Source: Saposhnikovia divaricata
Taxonomy: Eukaryota; Streptophyta; Magnoliopsida; Apiales; Apiaceae
Direction of reading: 5' to 3'
NCBI GenBank assembly: GCA_036435485.1
Contig: CM071595.1
Span: 107,748,580 to 107,812,579 of the forward strand
DNA length: 64,000 nucleotides
The notes under the pieces are model-generated. The model was not told where the DNA came from. It was given only the letters and a program-made list of their open reading frames with translations, and made no database searches. Both the position numbers and the translations under genes were made by a program. This document shows positions 10,796 to 21,873 of the stretch, one piece after another. Within the stretch, counting starts at the first letter, position 1, and the number at the start of each line of letters is the position of its first letter.

Positions 10796-12879
10796 TTGTT
10801 TTCTACAATGATAAAATGCATAAGATAAGTTAGATTGTTACATTAATTATGTTCAAGTGATTATGACATATTCATAATGTATCTCCCACTATTTTTATCA
10901 AATTAATAGCCCTTACTATTAAATCGGAAAGAATATCCCATAAATCTTTCTAGTGAGCCAAGATCCATATTTCGTCATATCCTAAGTCAACCACTGGTAG
11001 TCCTTAAAACATGATTATTTAGGTAGACAACAGTTGTCAATTATATCATATATAATTCTTGGATAGTTTGGTGAACAACAATTGTTCTTGTTTATCTAAT
11101 AGATTTTGAACCAAACTCTATGCTTCTAAGTTCATAATAATTGAATATAACCATTTATTTTTCACCTTATTATGACGACTCAGTTAAGTTAAACCCAATG
11201 ATACAACGATCGAATATAACCACTTATATTCGTCACATCTCACCACGATAGACAGGAGTCCCCTGCCACTGGCAGTCATTCCCCTTATCGATCTAGGATT
11301 CAATGAGTGTTCATTCATTGGAAAGCATCCGATTAAAACTTAATATTTTGTTAAGGGGTTTCGTATTAAAACGACCATGATCCCATCATAAAGAGATTCC
11401 CAATTTTTCCTTGAATTAAATACTTAAAATCAATATTCATCAATAGTTTGATTTCCAGGTTGTTGGAGGAGTCACAAGTGGCCTCACTTAATACCCAACT
11501 TCCTTACAGGTAAAACCCGTTTTTGACAAAATCTCCCCATATCTAAATAATTGAAAATTCGTATTTAATTCCGTGTTTCATAAACACAGAAATCTCATGA
11601 TTGTTTGTTTATTTTAAAATCTCGAATCGTTACAGATTTTATCTTGTTTAGCATGGCAAGCATGGTATGGATGACGTATCTAATACATGCATACATCATT
11701 AATCTAATTAAAACATGCATACATTTTTCTACTCTACACATATATCAAATGTAAAGTGCATCACATAAAATAATATGCTATGGTTATGGCCCAATCCTAT
11801 GTGATTTTTCCAAGCTAATGGAAAAATCAAGGTCAATCTATGGTGGTAATAACAAATTATTACAAAATCTTTTGCTTCGCTTCCAAAGCTTCCTTGATTG
11901 CCTCCAAGCTCCTCTTGAAACATTTTACAAAAGAACTCGAGTTGCATTCGAGATAAAATAATTACAAAAGAAAAACGACATGCAAGTCGTATTTAATTAT
12001 TACAAACCATAAATTAAAATTAACAAAATAAATTAGAAACTAGGTCTTGGGGCCATAACCATGCATCATGCTCACATAGCAATTAAAAGCATCATATATT
12101 GTATAATCACAATTCTATACAACATAAATTAAATATGATCTAATCATAAATAATAAAATTAACACACTTTAATTAATATTAACCTAGTAATCAAAATTAC
12201 TAATTAATAAAATTTTGCATACTCCAAGTTAAACATTAACATTTGAAATTTAACCTAGCATGCAAAACCTAGCAGGAATATTTTTTTTTTTTTATTTTTT
12301 TTTATTTTTTTTTTTAATAAGAAAAACATCAGATACGCATCTACAGTATGCGCAAATGACCTATTCTATAATTTCTATAAGAAACGCATTCCGCGTATGC
12401 GTTTCTGGCCGAAACCCTAGCAGATGCGCATACGCAGTATGCGCGTCACCTGTACATGCGATTTTCTGCAGATTTTCTGAAAACCCAGAACGATCGTGTG
12501 ATCAATTTTAGTCGCGATTTTGATTCCAGACTTTATATATAGACCCTCGAATACACAGCAGCACTTACATAATCATACATCACCGATTCATGAAGGTTTT
12601 AAAACTAAACCTATACGATAAGAACATGTATGTATATGTTTTACGTATAAACTGTTCTTATGCCTCCCTGATTCGATTCCAACTGAATTTTAGAAGTTTA
12701 TGTTACGATTTAATCCCATTAACACATAACAGATCATTTAACGCATCAAAACCAGTAGAAAACGCAGCATGCAATTCGTATATGGCATGTAGTAGGGTTC
12801 ACGGGGAAAAATAGTTCTGATGACTTCTGTATCATATCGTATACATCACATATAACCAGATTATCATATTATACAAGCA
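10796..12879 (-). other. Untranslated leader of the young Copia
   Basis: About 2 kb separates the primer site from gag. It is AT-rich, has oligo(T) runs near 12281-12316 and shows no credible ORF. Its notable content is three ACGCAT-N7-ATGCGT hairpins at 12335-12447. Leaders of this size usually carry dimerisation and packaging signals, which I cannot identify by eye. Confidence 0.7.
12335..12447. repeat. Three 7-nt-loop hairpins with ACGCAT/ATGCGT arms (cluster A)
   Basis: Arms and loops: 12335-12340 with 12348-12353 (loop CTACAGT); 12380-12389 with 12397-12406, a perfect 10-bp arm (loop TCCGCGT); 12423-12431 with 12439-12447 (loop ACGCAGT). The arms follow the rule of the clusters at 25.5-26.2 kb and 34.0-35.1 kb. 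Confidence 0.75.
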
Positions 12880-12891
12880 GCTCTGATACCA
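12880..12891 (-). other. Primer-binding site of the young Copia
   Basis: The minus strand reads TGGTATCAGAGC, matching initiator-Met tRNA. It is one base from the 5' LTR edge at 12893. Confidence 0.9.
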
Positions 12892-12892
12892 T

Positions 12893-14362
12893 TGTTGGTT
12901 TCGATCGCATACAATCCATGTATAATATATCGATAATATGGTAGATAGAACGATTACCTTAACGAAGCTTTACGTACAAAGAACGATGGAGATGCAAGCC
13001 TCCCACGAATATTGAGTGCTCCTCTTCGAAGCCTCCTCTACGGTATCCACACGAACACTCCAAGAACGATTCTTGTTCGGAAGGGAGGTACTAGCCTCCA
13101 ATGAAATTATAAGATCTAGTTTTTAGGGTTTTGGTTTTTGGGATGCGGCTCAACTGATTTTCACGTCCAAAATCCTTTACCCCATATCTTTATATATAGG
13201 ATAGTGTAAAGCCCAAAAACCCTTGCCAAAAACCTAGCCCAAATATGATTTAATTAAATAATAAAATCTAATTCTATTATTCAAATAAATAATTAAGTCA
13301 AACTTAATTATTAAAATCATATCTCATATATCTTTGTATTTTATTATAACTTAATTAAGTCACACTTAATTAATAAAATACAACTTATCATTAATTAATT
13401 TAAATTCATAATTTAAATTAATTCTTCCTATAAAATGTTCTATGTGTGTGACCCTGTAGGTTATTATTTATTTTGGCAATAATTTTATTCTCCAATAAAA
13501 TTATAAACAATGAGCGGTATCTAGTAATACATCATTGCTACCCAATTAAATAATAATTTAATCGTGATTCGATAAACCTTTTGTGATTAATGTTCCCGTG
13601 TAATATAATCCCTTTAACCAAATATTATAGATTAAACTCGAGGCATGTTTATTGTCATCCTCTTCATAATTTAATCCGGGTTTACTTGATCCATGAGTAG
13701 ACTATTAATAACAAATCATTATTTGAGCACGGCCATGCATTTTATAGTCTCACTCAATCAAGAGGCCAATAATATCTCTCCTAATAATAGGAGGGTTAAA
13801 TCCTTTATCTATCATTCATATTTCTCATACGATTCACAATATACCCGATGTCCACTTTTATCATTACCCGGTAAAAGGTAACTTTTAATGTAGTCAAAGT
13901 ATATTATCCTCGTATAGAAATATAATGATCTCAAGTCAAAGGATCATTACACCATTATCACTGTGAGTCTTTCTTATGACTTAATTAACATGAAGAATCT
14001 CACGGTGGGTCTGTCCAGTACCATGTACCCTACATGTACCTATGTATTGACTTTAGTATCTCCATACTTATAACCAATGACATGTGGTTATCAGTCAAAA
14101 ACATACTAGTCTATTTATGTATTATTATTGTCCTGTATAATAATACTCGACTAGGGACCTTTAAGAATATGATATTATATAATCTCAAATTCAAGTTGTA
14201 AACTTAAACTATATAATGTGTATCATTATTCTAAGGACATTTATTATGCTAACAAATATCGCAGTAATTCGAGTCATAATAAATACATTTATTTAATAAT
14301 CAAATGACATAAGGTTTATTTAAAAGAACCAATGTATTGCCTCTAGGGCACCTACACTAACA
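12893..14362 (-). repeat. 5' LTR of the young Copia (1470 bp)
   Basis: Nearly identical to 5302-6812. Three base differences are visible (two near 13230-13240 and one near 14355), plus absence of 41 bp close to the primer-site edge. Confidence 0.92.
13188..13198 (-). promoter_or_regulatory. TATA box of the young Copia 5' LTR
   Basis: The minus strand reads TATATATAAAG about 305 bases before the LTR end. An identical site lies in the other LTR at 5638-5648. Position and sequence suit the LTR promoter. Confidence 0.6.
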
Positions 14363-14485
14363 AATACTTCACTGAGGCTTGATCAGATGTCTGAACTTCT
14401 TTCAATGTAGTAATTCTTCAAGTCTGTAGATTAACCTTGATCTTTTTCTTCTGACAGATAATACGATCTGAGATTCCTTGTGACA
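14363..14485 (-). mobile_element. 5' LTR of the old Copia, second part
   Basis: This is the probable outer end of the LTR that begins at 3505. On the coding strand it would start TGTCACAAGG, giving TGT...ACA termini with the inner edge. The following GCCTA (14486-14490) would be the target duplication. Its partner is outside the window, so the end is tentative. Confidence 0.45.
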
Positions 14486-14566
14486 GCCTATATACTATTT
14501 ACTATTACAATCTTGTTTAAGTTGAGTTGTATCCTCGAAATACAAATAGGCTACATCATATACCTT

Positions 14567-16146
14567 TCACTGCGGTACGATCTCTTCGATGTCACTGTCT
14601 ACCAATGTTTCGTTTCCCACATAAGACTCTATCTCGACAGATTTCAGTTTCTTTTTCCCTTGAGCTTCACTCGCATCATGGCCCCTTTTCCTGGTCTAAA
14701 CCTTTGGCGCCGAGACAGACGCCTCCTCCAAAATTGACTTCTCTACGGACGCTTCGGCCACCTGGGTGCTATCCCCTTCACTCTGTTTGCTATCGCCTTT
14801 CCTAATAGTTCGCTTCCGGGCCAGGTACAGAACACGACTCTTACCCATGAATGAAAGGAAGTAGGAAAGTAAACCGTAAAAACAGGTTTAGACAAGTTAT
14901 AGTTATGTTTGACTCTTGCAATCTTACAGTTATGATCGATCAGAAAAGGAACACCCATGAAAGTCTGGTCAGACCATAATCCCCCGGGTTTTCCCCCTGC
15001 AAACTTGATGGCCTCCTCTATTTCCTCCGGTTCTAAGTGCTCGGTTCTCCTAACCGCCCCTGTCACACCATCTGCCACACGGTACTCTGGTAAATATCAT
15101 AAATCTCCCCCTTTTACGAATACGAACTCCCCATGCCAGCCCTTGTTGGTCGAAGGACCCTCTACCAAAGATCCCCCCAAAGTTTTGCCCTCCTTCCAGT
15201 GAATCTCAAACAAAGGGACATACTTTCGGGAGGCCTGTAATTTATGAAGGGACCAAAACAAAGACAGAATGGGCTCCCTCCCTAATTCGATACATCTCGC
15301 TATGAAGGCGCAAATCTTCCTAATGGAGTTAGGACCCAACTAGCCCAGGCCCAGTCTCATATCTTTCAAAAGGGTATGGAAAAATCTATGCAAGGGAAGC
15401 CTCAAACCAGCCCTAAAGTGCTCAAGGGGAATCCCTACCCACAAATCCCCTCCACGGCAGTAAATAAACTCTCCCTCCTCCGGCATCCTTATTTCATAGG
15501 CTTCGGGAATCTGGAAAGCATATCGCACTACTCCCTGAAAAGCTCTGTCAAAGGTACATTCTTTGTTGATGTATTCCAACTTTCCCAAATGATCTTTTAA
15601 AACGTCGTCTGAAAACTTGGCGTCGCCTGACTTATGGTAGCATGCCGTCCCGTAGGATATAAAATAAATCGCTCTATTAGTACCCGGGGGTGTGTTCACA
15701 AACTTCTCCGTGGTCTCCAACCACCCCGCCTCTGAACCAATACATGATTTAGTGGGAATTCTTAACTCCTTGAGAGGCCCTTTACGGCCTCTTTCCCTTT
15801 TTGATCCCATTGGGACCCCCTAACCGGTCCGTGCCCTTCCTACGGATTCCAGTACTACCCCTTTTCCCTTTTGTCGCCCCTCTTTGTTCAGAAACCCCTT
15901 TTTCAAACCTCCTATTGGAGTGACTTCCTTTGATTTCTTTTTATGAACCACCGCTTTTCCGAAGGGAATCTTCCAAACAAGAGGCTGATCTGAATCACCC
16001 CCTGGAGACGATCCCTCCCCATTGCTGGAAAACTCATCTCCTCTCTCAAAACCTCCCACCTCACCAGATTCGGACAAAAGATCGTTTTCTGAATCCGTCG
16101 CACTTATATCATCCTCGAAGTTCGAATCTCCCTTTCTTTTAGTCAT
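14567..16146 (-). pseudogene. Broken gag-like protein, PF04195 type (plant gypsy-type transposon)
   Basis: From the ATG at 16146 one frame runs to about 14850 and is broken only by three stops (near 15820, 15340 and 15097). It has an acidic, Ser-rich N-terminus. The middle resembles the 'putative gypsy type transposon' family: W-V-G-I-P-L-E-H-F-R-A-G-L-R-L-P-L-H then L-G-P-N-S-I-R-K-I. After about 14850 the coding signal changes frame, through a short intron or a frameshift. It continues as a Lys/Glu-rich tail (KSRVLYLARKRTIRKGD) that ends with a stop at 14567. The stops sit where Gln or Trp codons are likely. The family assignment is from memory of the motif, not a search. Confidence 0.65.
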
Positions 16147-16468
16147 TTCTTCGCTAAATAAAAGGATTCACAAGAAACGGGAGTCACTAAATGTCTCAAT
16201 CCAACGAATACTTATTGCAAACCCCACAGAAATCAAAAACCCCCAAATCAAAATAACGCAAGGCCCTTTAGTGGGTTTAAGCGTACGCATGGTTCGAATT
16301 ACCATCCGCAAAAGCCCTATTCCCCTTCCCCTTTTATCCTCCTTAAAAACTCGGAGACAAGTGCCAAACTCACCAAATGTAAAAGATGAAAACAAGTAAG
16401 AAGAAAAGATCGGAAAAGGATATGATTACGAACGTACCTTATAAGTCGTCGTAGACGGACGCCCCGAT

Positions 16469-17344
16469 TGTTAGCAACGCACCTTGGAAAGCCTCTCGTA
16501 CAAAACTCACCTCGATATGGCTCGTCTTGAGAAAAGATGAAATAAGATAGAAATGAAGAGGCAAAAACCTATATATGAAGGTCACATGCCTTTGAGAAGT
16601 AAAAAGGTAACTGACAACGTGCTAGAGTGGGTGCCAATTTCAAGGTAGTTTTAATAATGGGAAAGGCCCCACCACAGGTTTAATAACCGCAACTTTTCCA
16701 GCCTCCTATTTTAAAAATCGTTCATCCCCAACTCCCTTCGCAGCCCATTCCCTTCAAACAAAAGCCCAAGTTAGGAGAGAAGGAGATTTCCTAAAGAAAA
16801 CCTCATCACTCGTGGGGCAAATGATGGACGAAATTACCTATAAGCAAAGATCGAGGCCGGAGCGAAGATTGTTCCGAAGCCGAAGCGAATGTTCGCCCTA
16901 CCATGTCGATCCGTAGCGATCCTTACGGATAAGAGGTCGGCCAAACGGACACCAATCCCGAGGAACGGATGTTTGACATGTGTCCTACCCCGTTCCATCT
17001 TTAGCAACATCTGGCTTAATAGCACCACCCAGTCACCTCCCCTATTCACCTTCATGGACACCGGGTCCTATGGTTTCATCACGTCACCTACTCTACTTGA
17101 AAGGCCAGGTGGGGGATCTAAATCCAATAGGAGAAAGACACGAGTCCCAAGGAAAGGCTATATAAAGGAAGGAGTAGGAAAAGAAAAGACTAATGCCATT
17201 TTGACAGATACAAACATTAACCCAACCAAAATCTTCTGATGATCGCTAAATCTAGAATCCCTACGACCATCCATCACCATCCTTGTTCAAGGAGAACCCA
17301 CATGAAACGGGCCTGGCAGGTCCTCCTGACCATCCAGTAAAACA
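16469..17344 (-). repeat. Putative 5' LTR of the gypsy-type element
   Basis: On the plus strand it begins TGTTAGC and could end AAAACA at 17344, giving TGT...ACA termini. Beyond the 16469 edge the minus strand reads ATCGGGGCGTCCGTCT, a poor match to the TGGCGCCGTCTGTGGG primer site common in Tat-type elements. No second LTR is in the window, so the outer boundary is a guess. Confidence 0.45.
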
Positions 17345-17531
17345 GTGCGCCACTACTTTCATTGTTAATTAGTTGTTCATTTTGTATTTTTTATTAATTA
17401 GTTGTTTATTTTATTTTAATTTTTGAATAATTTTAATGTTTTGTCTGTCCTATACATACAGATTCGATTTAAAAAGGACTAGAATACCTCATCTTGGGGT
17501 TCAAAGACCCAAAATATTATTTTTAGACTAC

Positions 17532-17749
17532 GAGTCTGTTTGGCTCACCTTTATTTAAGTGTTTATGGACTTATTTTCGGGTAAAAATTTCATATTTTGA
17601 TAATTTTTTTATATAAGTATTTAATGTATGGTTGAGATTCTATAAGTTGCAAAAAAAAGTTAACTTTTTTCAGAAAAAAGTTAGGAATCTCTAACTTTGT
17701 CTTAAAATAAGTTAACTTATTTTGAAAAAAAGTTCTACCAAACACCTCC
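17532..17749. mobile_element. Possible MITE
   Basis: An AT-rich stretch is bounded by GAGTCTGTTTGGCTC and, inverted, by a CCAAACACCTCC end, a terminal layout common in plant MITEs. The rest of 17345-18022 is AT-rich spacer downstream of NRT2 with no gene. Confidence 0.35.
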
Positions 17750-18022
17750 TACATGAACGTAAATACCGACAAGATCCATATATATGATAAATACTCGTGT
17801 TATACATGCCATGAATCTAAAATAATTTTATTTAACTTCAATGGTATTATACAGTGGAATAATGAAACAACATGTCTACTCATCTAGCAAACATGAGAAG
17901 TTGGTAGTAGAAGAAGATCTAGTACATACTGGCTAGAAAGTAGAAAGTACAGAGATGGACCACTATACATGTCTTTAACTTTCATTTCTTCTTCTTTATT
18001 GTACCAAACATGATGTATTTAA

Positions 18023-19729
18023 TCAAGCATGGTTAGGAGTGCCATAAGGTGGAGTAAATGGCACTGATGCGATAGTCCTTTTGCCTCGTTCTGATCGACT
18101 GTTCTCTGCAAACTTGAGACTTCCATTGTGCAAACCCTTCTCCTTTTCAGCCTCAGTCCACTCAGATCCGTAGTAGTGTTCTTCGGAATGTTCATTGTTT
18201 TTAGAAGCTGGGAAGAACATGCTTCCCCATTGTGGAAAGTGCACTAGTGCCACAGGAAGTGTGAGTACTACGGCCATGACTCCCATCCAAGTGAGACCCA
18301 TTGCGGTAGAAAATGTTGTACCGGTAAAGAAGAGTAATTGTGTCAAACCACCTCCAAAGTTGCCACCTGCTCCAGTTAGTCCGTTGAGCAAACCTAAAGA
18401 TCGTCTAGAAACAAAAGGAATGATGCCATATGTTGCACCACAAGCTGCTTGGACGCCAACTGAGAAAAGGATCATGGCTAATATAGCAATAGGCAATGAA
18501 TTAGCGCGACCAAGCCATATGCAAAAGATTCCTCCCGTGGTCTGAAGTATCCACAAGATCCATAGTCTTCCTCTCATCCCAAATTTTCTTGCTGCTAAAT
18601 CTGAAGCATATCCTCCAAATGGGCGCGAAGCAAAGTTGGCTATGCCAAAAGTTGCAGCGATCATACCAGCTGTGTGGAGCTTTAGGTTAAACCTGTCATA
18701 AAAATATTCCGATATGACATTGTTTATGCAAAGCTCCACACCCATGGAAAAGCCGTAGAGGAGGAAAAAGATCCAAGTCCTGTAGTTTGTTACTGCATAC
18801 CAGAACACCTGAACAAGAAATGATGTATCTTAGCTTCACAATCAAATATTATTCTTCAATATGTTGTACTTTAGAAATGATGTATTTATGCACAAAAAGA
18901 TAGTTGAATTAGGACTAACATTAGAGAACTTGTCTTTGGTAACATTGCCTGTCTTTTGCAGGGAACTCAGATTTCCATCGGGCAGATCTTGTGCGAGAGT
19001 TAGCACCGCTATCCCTATACTTAAGTGAAGAAAGCCAGGGATAAAGAAAGAAATCCTCCACGCGGTGAATGGAGTAGCACCTGCTAATTTTATAGCCTGG
19101 TAGAGAAAAGGCATTAGAAGTTGAGTGACTCCACCGCCCATGTCTCCCCAGCCGCCAGTAGTTCCATTTACAAGCCCAATAATCTTGCTATTAAACATTG
19201 TACTCATCCAAAACTGGCATGACACAAATGTGGCAAGTGAAAATCCTATCATAAATCGGATAGCTATGTATCCTTGTGCTGATGACACGAATGCCATAGA
19301 AAACACGATCGGTGCTGCTAAAATATTAATAACAGCACATCCGTATCGTGGACCAATAAGATCACAAACTACTCCCATGACAAGCCTAGAGAATATGCTT
19401 CCTGAAACAGAAGCAACGCCAGCATTTCCAATGTCACTTCTGGTGAGATTGATATTATCGCGGATAATGGGCACAAGAGGGGCTGCAGCAAAGGTGGATA
19501 CAAAACAAGTAAAGAAGGAAATCCATGAGAGATGGAAAGCTCTCATATGAGGTTGTGCGAAGGAGAAGATTTTTAAGGTCGTGGCCTTATGTTCCGAGTC
19601 AACTGGTAAATCAAATTTAGCTGTTTTGTCAGTATGGACTTCAGGGGAAGAGACAGACAAAGCAAAAATCTGTTCCCTTCCACTAGCCCCATGCATTGAG
19701 GTTCCAAGGGAACCTTCGGAGGCTGCCAT
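18023..19729 (-). CDS. NRT2: High-affinity nitrate transporter NRT2 (two exons)
   Basis: This is a plasma-membrane nitrate/proton symporter of the NNP branch of the major facilitator superfamily. NRT2.1-type members take up nitrate in roots with the partner NAR2/NRT3. Exon 1 is 18920-19729 (270 codons) and exon 2 is 18023-18808 (261 codons plus stop), giving 531 residues, the usual NRT2 length. The N-terminus carries the family's SMHGASGREQ and HTDKTAKFDLPVD stretches. The MFS signature G-x3-D-x2-G-x-R is at about 119-128. The nitrate signature GGWGDMGGG is at about 192-200 and a second glycine motif, GAGGNFGGG, is in exon 2. The C-terminus has the typical HYYGSEW and SLKFAENSRSE. The frame is fully open and splice sites fit, so it looks functional. 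It is the only intact host gene seen. Confidence 0.95.
18809..18919 (-). other. NRT2 intron (111 bp)
   Basis: The donor reads AAT|GTTAGT (18920/18919) and the acceptor TTGTTCAG|GTG (18809/18808). Joining leaves the frame intact and gives KFSN-VFWYAVTNYRTW, which matches the conserved NRT2 sequence. Reading through instead meets non-conserved residues and a stop. Confidence 0.92.
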
Positions 19730-20159
19730 TTCTTTTTAAGAAGTAAAGGAAAATACTCTCATAGAAGTAAAGGAATATACCAGAATTAATGTCGAAAATA
19801 CTATAGCAGAAACAAGGAAAGAAAGTTTGTGCTGGTGTGGTTATGTAAAAGGAGTAAGCGTTGGTATTTATAATGGTTTTTCGTTGACATTGTACAAGCT
19901 CGCTATATTCATATCAACATCGGGTTTGAATTTTCTATTTGAGACATTCAAGTATTCACCAAAAATATTAGACAGTAACAAATAGTATAACATAGCTATT
20001 GTTCCTCCTCTTTTGGTATTGGCAATAAAAGGTAATAAGAGGCTCAACGTTCAACTACCATGGAAGCATGCGTAAAAAAATTTAGATTTCTGCAATTTAC
20101 CATTGTCAAAAAAGAGAATGCAGAGATTTTGATCTCACAGGTTAATTTGTGTTGTGAAC
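19730..20159 (-). promoter_or_regulatory. NRT2 upstream region
   Basis: This is the 430 bp between the NRT2 start codon and a LINE insertion. It holds a TATA box and otherwise no ORF. Nitrate-response elements were not identified by eye. Anything further upstream has been displaced by the 1.36-kb LINE. Confidence 0.6.
19865..19872 (-). promoter_or_regulatory. Probable NRT2 TATA box
   Basis: The minus strand reads TATAAATA, about 136 bases before the ATG, leaving room for a leader of about 100 nt. Confidence 0.6.
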
Positions 20160-20172
20160 CTGTGTCTTGATA

Positions 20173-20205
20173 AACCAAACCAAACCAAACCAAACCAAAC
20201 CAAAC
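20173..20205 (-). repeat. LINE 3' tail, (GGTTT)n on the minus strand
   Basis: On the plus strand AAACC is repeated about six times, directly next to the target duplication at 20160-20172. It is the terminal repeat of the LINE rather than an independent microsatellite. Confidence 0.8.
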
Positions 20206-20568
20206 ATACCCAGTATATCCCGCTCAGAGCAGGGTCTGGGGAGGGTAAGATGTACGCAGACCATACCCCCACTTTTAGAGCGGGGAGGCTGTTTCCGTGA
20301 AGACCCTCGGCTGAGTGCACAACATACATAGAGTGTGGAAAATACAACGGACATGAAACGGAAATGGACAATGACAAACCTGAGGCCCATGGCGTTCTCC
20401 ACATGGGGCAAACCTACCTGCGAGGGATTATGATACTCCTAGCTTGATGCGCTCCAACCACACGGCAAGTCCCGCACAGAGACAACACCGAGCCAAGCTC
20501 CCTGCATCTGCAAAACCAGAAAACAAAAGACACTCCAAACGAAAAGTGAGCACTCTAAAGCCGAACTT

Positions 20569-21530
20569 CTAAAAAATCGCTAGCCGAGACAAGGCAACTC
20601 TGAGGCTCTCGACAACAGAGCCACAACCTAAAAGGGAATCCACCACTCTGATACGCCGCCTCCAAGAACATCTATCCGCGAGCATGGTCTCATTTAAGTC
20701 TAATGCCTTCAAATCCATCCGGAGCTGCTCTTCCCACGTCCTCCTTGGCCTGCCTCTCCTCCTTGCCCCAACAACCGTCAAACTCTCGACCCTCCTAACT
20801 GGGGCTTCCGCCAGCCTCCTACGAACGTGGCCGAACCATCTCAACCTTCCTTCCCTAACTTTCGCAGAGATAGGCGCCACTTCAAGCTCGCTCCTAAACA
20901 CCGAGTTCGGGATTCTGTCCAACATCGTGCGCCCACAAGCCCACCGCAACATCCTCATTTCAGCCCCTTCCAACTTGCTTACGAGAGCCTTCTTCTCCGC
21001 CCAACACTCAGAACCATATAACAACGCTGGACGGATAGCCGCTCTATAGAATTTCCCTTTCAACTTTAAAGGGACTTTCTTATCGCACAAAACCCCTGAC
21101 GCCGCCCTCCACCTTCGCCACCCAGCCTTGATGCGATGCCTGACATCGGCTTCAATCTCACCTTCCTTCTGAATGATCGAACCCAAATACTTGAATTTAT
21201 CCGTCTGCGGGACGATCTGGTCTTCAATCCTAACCTCCACCCCTTCTTCGTTGGCCTCACCACTGAAGTTACACCAGAGATACTCGGTTTTAGAACGACT
21301 CATACGTAACCCTTGGGACTCCAAAGTAGATCTCCATAGCTCCAATTTGTCGTTCACCTCCCTCCTCGATTCCGCCACTAGCACGATATCATCCGCGAAG
21401 AGCATGCACCAAGGGACATCGTCTTGAATCCCCCGCGACATGACATCAAGGATAAGGGCGAAAAGAAAAGGACTCAGGGCCGATCCCTGATGAAGCCCCA
21501 ACTCAACCGGGAAGAAACGGGAGTCCCCCA
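20569..21530 (-). pseudogene. RTE LINE reverse transcriptase, C-terminal part
   Basis: About 320 codons are open. Conserved reverse transcriptase blocks in order: GLHQGSALSPFLFALILD, then the catalytic FADDIVLV (about residues 45-52, the YADD box in its F form), then SRSKTEYLWC, then FKYLGSII. The C-terminal region contains RLRWFGHVRRR and a final Arg-rich TWEEQLRMDL stretch typical of the clade. The N-terminal endonuclease and early reverse transcriptase blocks are missing because of 5' truncation. The first codon is GTG within the truncated frame, so no start is implied. Confidence 0.9.
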
Positions 21531-21543
21531 CTGTGTCTTGATA

Positions 21544-21873
21544 GAAACAGTAAATATTAAAAATTCTATTTGCAACTGAAAATGGACAGTTATCCCACTT
21601 AAAGCGGGGATGAACTTAACGGTCATGAGTTGGGCATCTAACCAGTTCACCTCCTTAATTTTTATATGCAACTATGCCTAAATTAGGAGAGTTCAACACA
21701 AATGCCTTAAAACAAGAAGTACAAACTTCACTCCTACACCTGATCATGACGTCCAGAGCATTTAAGCAACCGTGTTCAAGGGACTTTTGAACATTGTCCT
21801 TTGTCAAACATCCAGATTCACTAGACAGCTAGGCTGCAAGGTTGATGCACATAACACGTTGGAAAGAAAGAGT
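21544..21873. other. Spacer, no gene seen
   Basis: About 330 bp of AT-rich sequence. I see no coding or repeat signal. Confidence 0.6.

Larger units (their letters stand above)
5302..14362 (-). mobile_element. Young, apparently complete Copia retrotransposon (9.06 kb)
   Basis: All expected parts are present on the minus strand: 5' LTR (12893-14362), Met-tRNA primer site, a roughly 2-kb leader, one uninterrupted gag-pol ORF of 1322 codons, a polypurine tract and the 3' LTR (5302-6812). Apart from one 41-bp indel the two LTRs differ at only three bases that I can find, so the insertion is recent. Flanks are ATTAC (5297-5301) and AATAC (14363-14367), a target duplication with one mismatch. It is inserted in the LTR of an older Copia. 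It looks autonomous; transcription cannot be judged from sequence. Confidence 0.92.
14486..17344 (-). mobile_element. Old gypsy-type element, probably non-autonomous (partial)
   Basis: It consists of a putative LTR (16469-17344), a GC-richer leader and a gag-like gene reading leftward. No protease, reverse transcriptase or integrase is seen before the old Copia interrupts it. PF04195-type proteins are usual in plant non-autonomous gypsy (LARD-like) elements. The other end would lie left of the window. Confidence 0.6.
20173..21530 (-). mobile_element. 5'-truncated RTE-type LINE with 13-bp target duplication
   Basis: The element is bounded by identical 13-bp copies of CTGTGTCTTGATA at 20160-20172 and 21531-21543. 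On the minus strand it begins inside the reverse transcriptase and ends in a short tandem tail of GGTTT units (20173-20205), preceded by the 3' sequence CTCTGAGCGGGATATACTGG. These features are usual for plant RTE-clade LINEs, which end in short repeats rather than long poly(A). The insertion is dead on arrival. Confidence 0.9.

Noticed and set aside
18842..19729. NRT2 as a truncated 295-residue protein
   Set aside because: The last 25 residues are intron read-through; GT-AG splicing at 18919/18809 restores the conserved NRT2 sequence to 531 residues.
20142..20411. 89-codon ORFs ending in repeated FGLVW
   Set aside because: They read through the LINE 3' end and its GGTTT tail.
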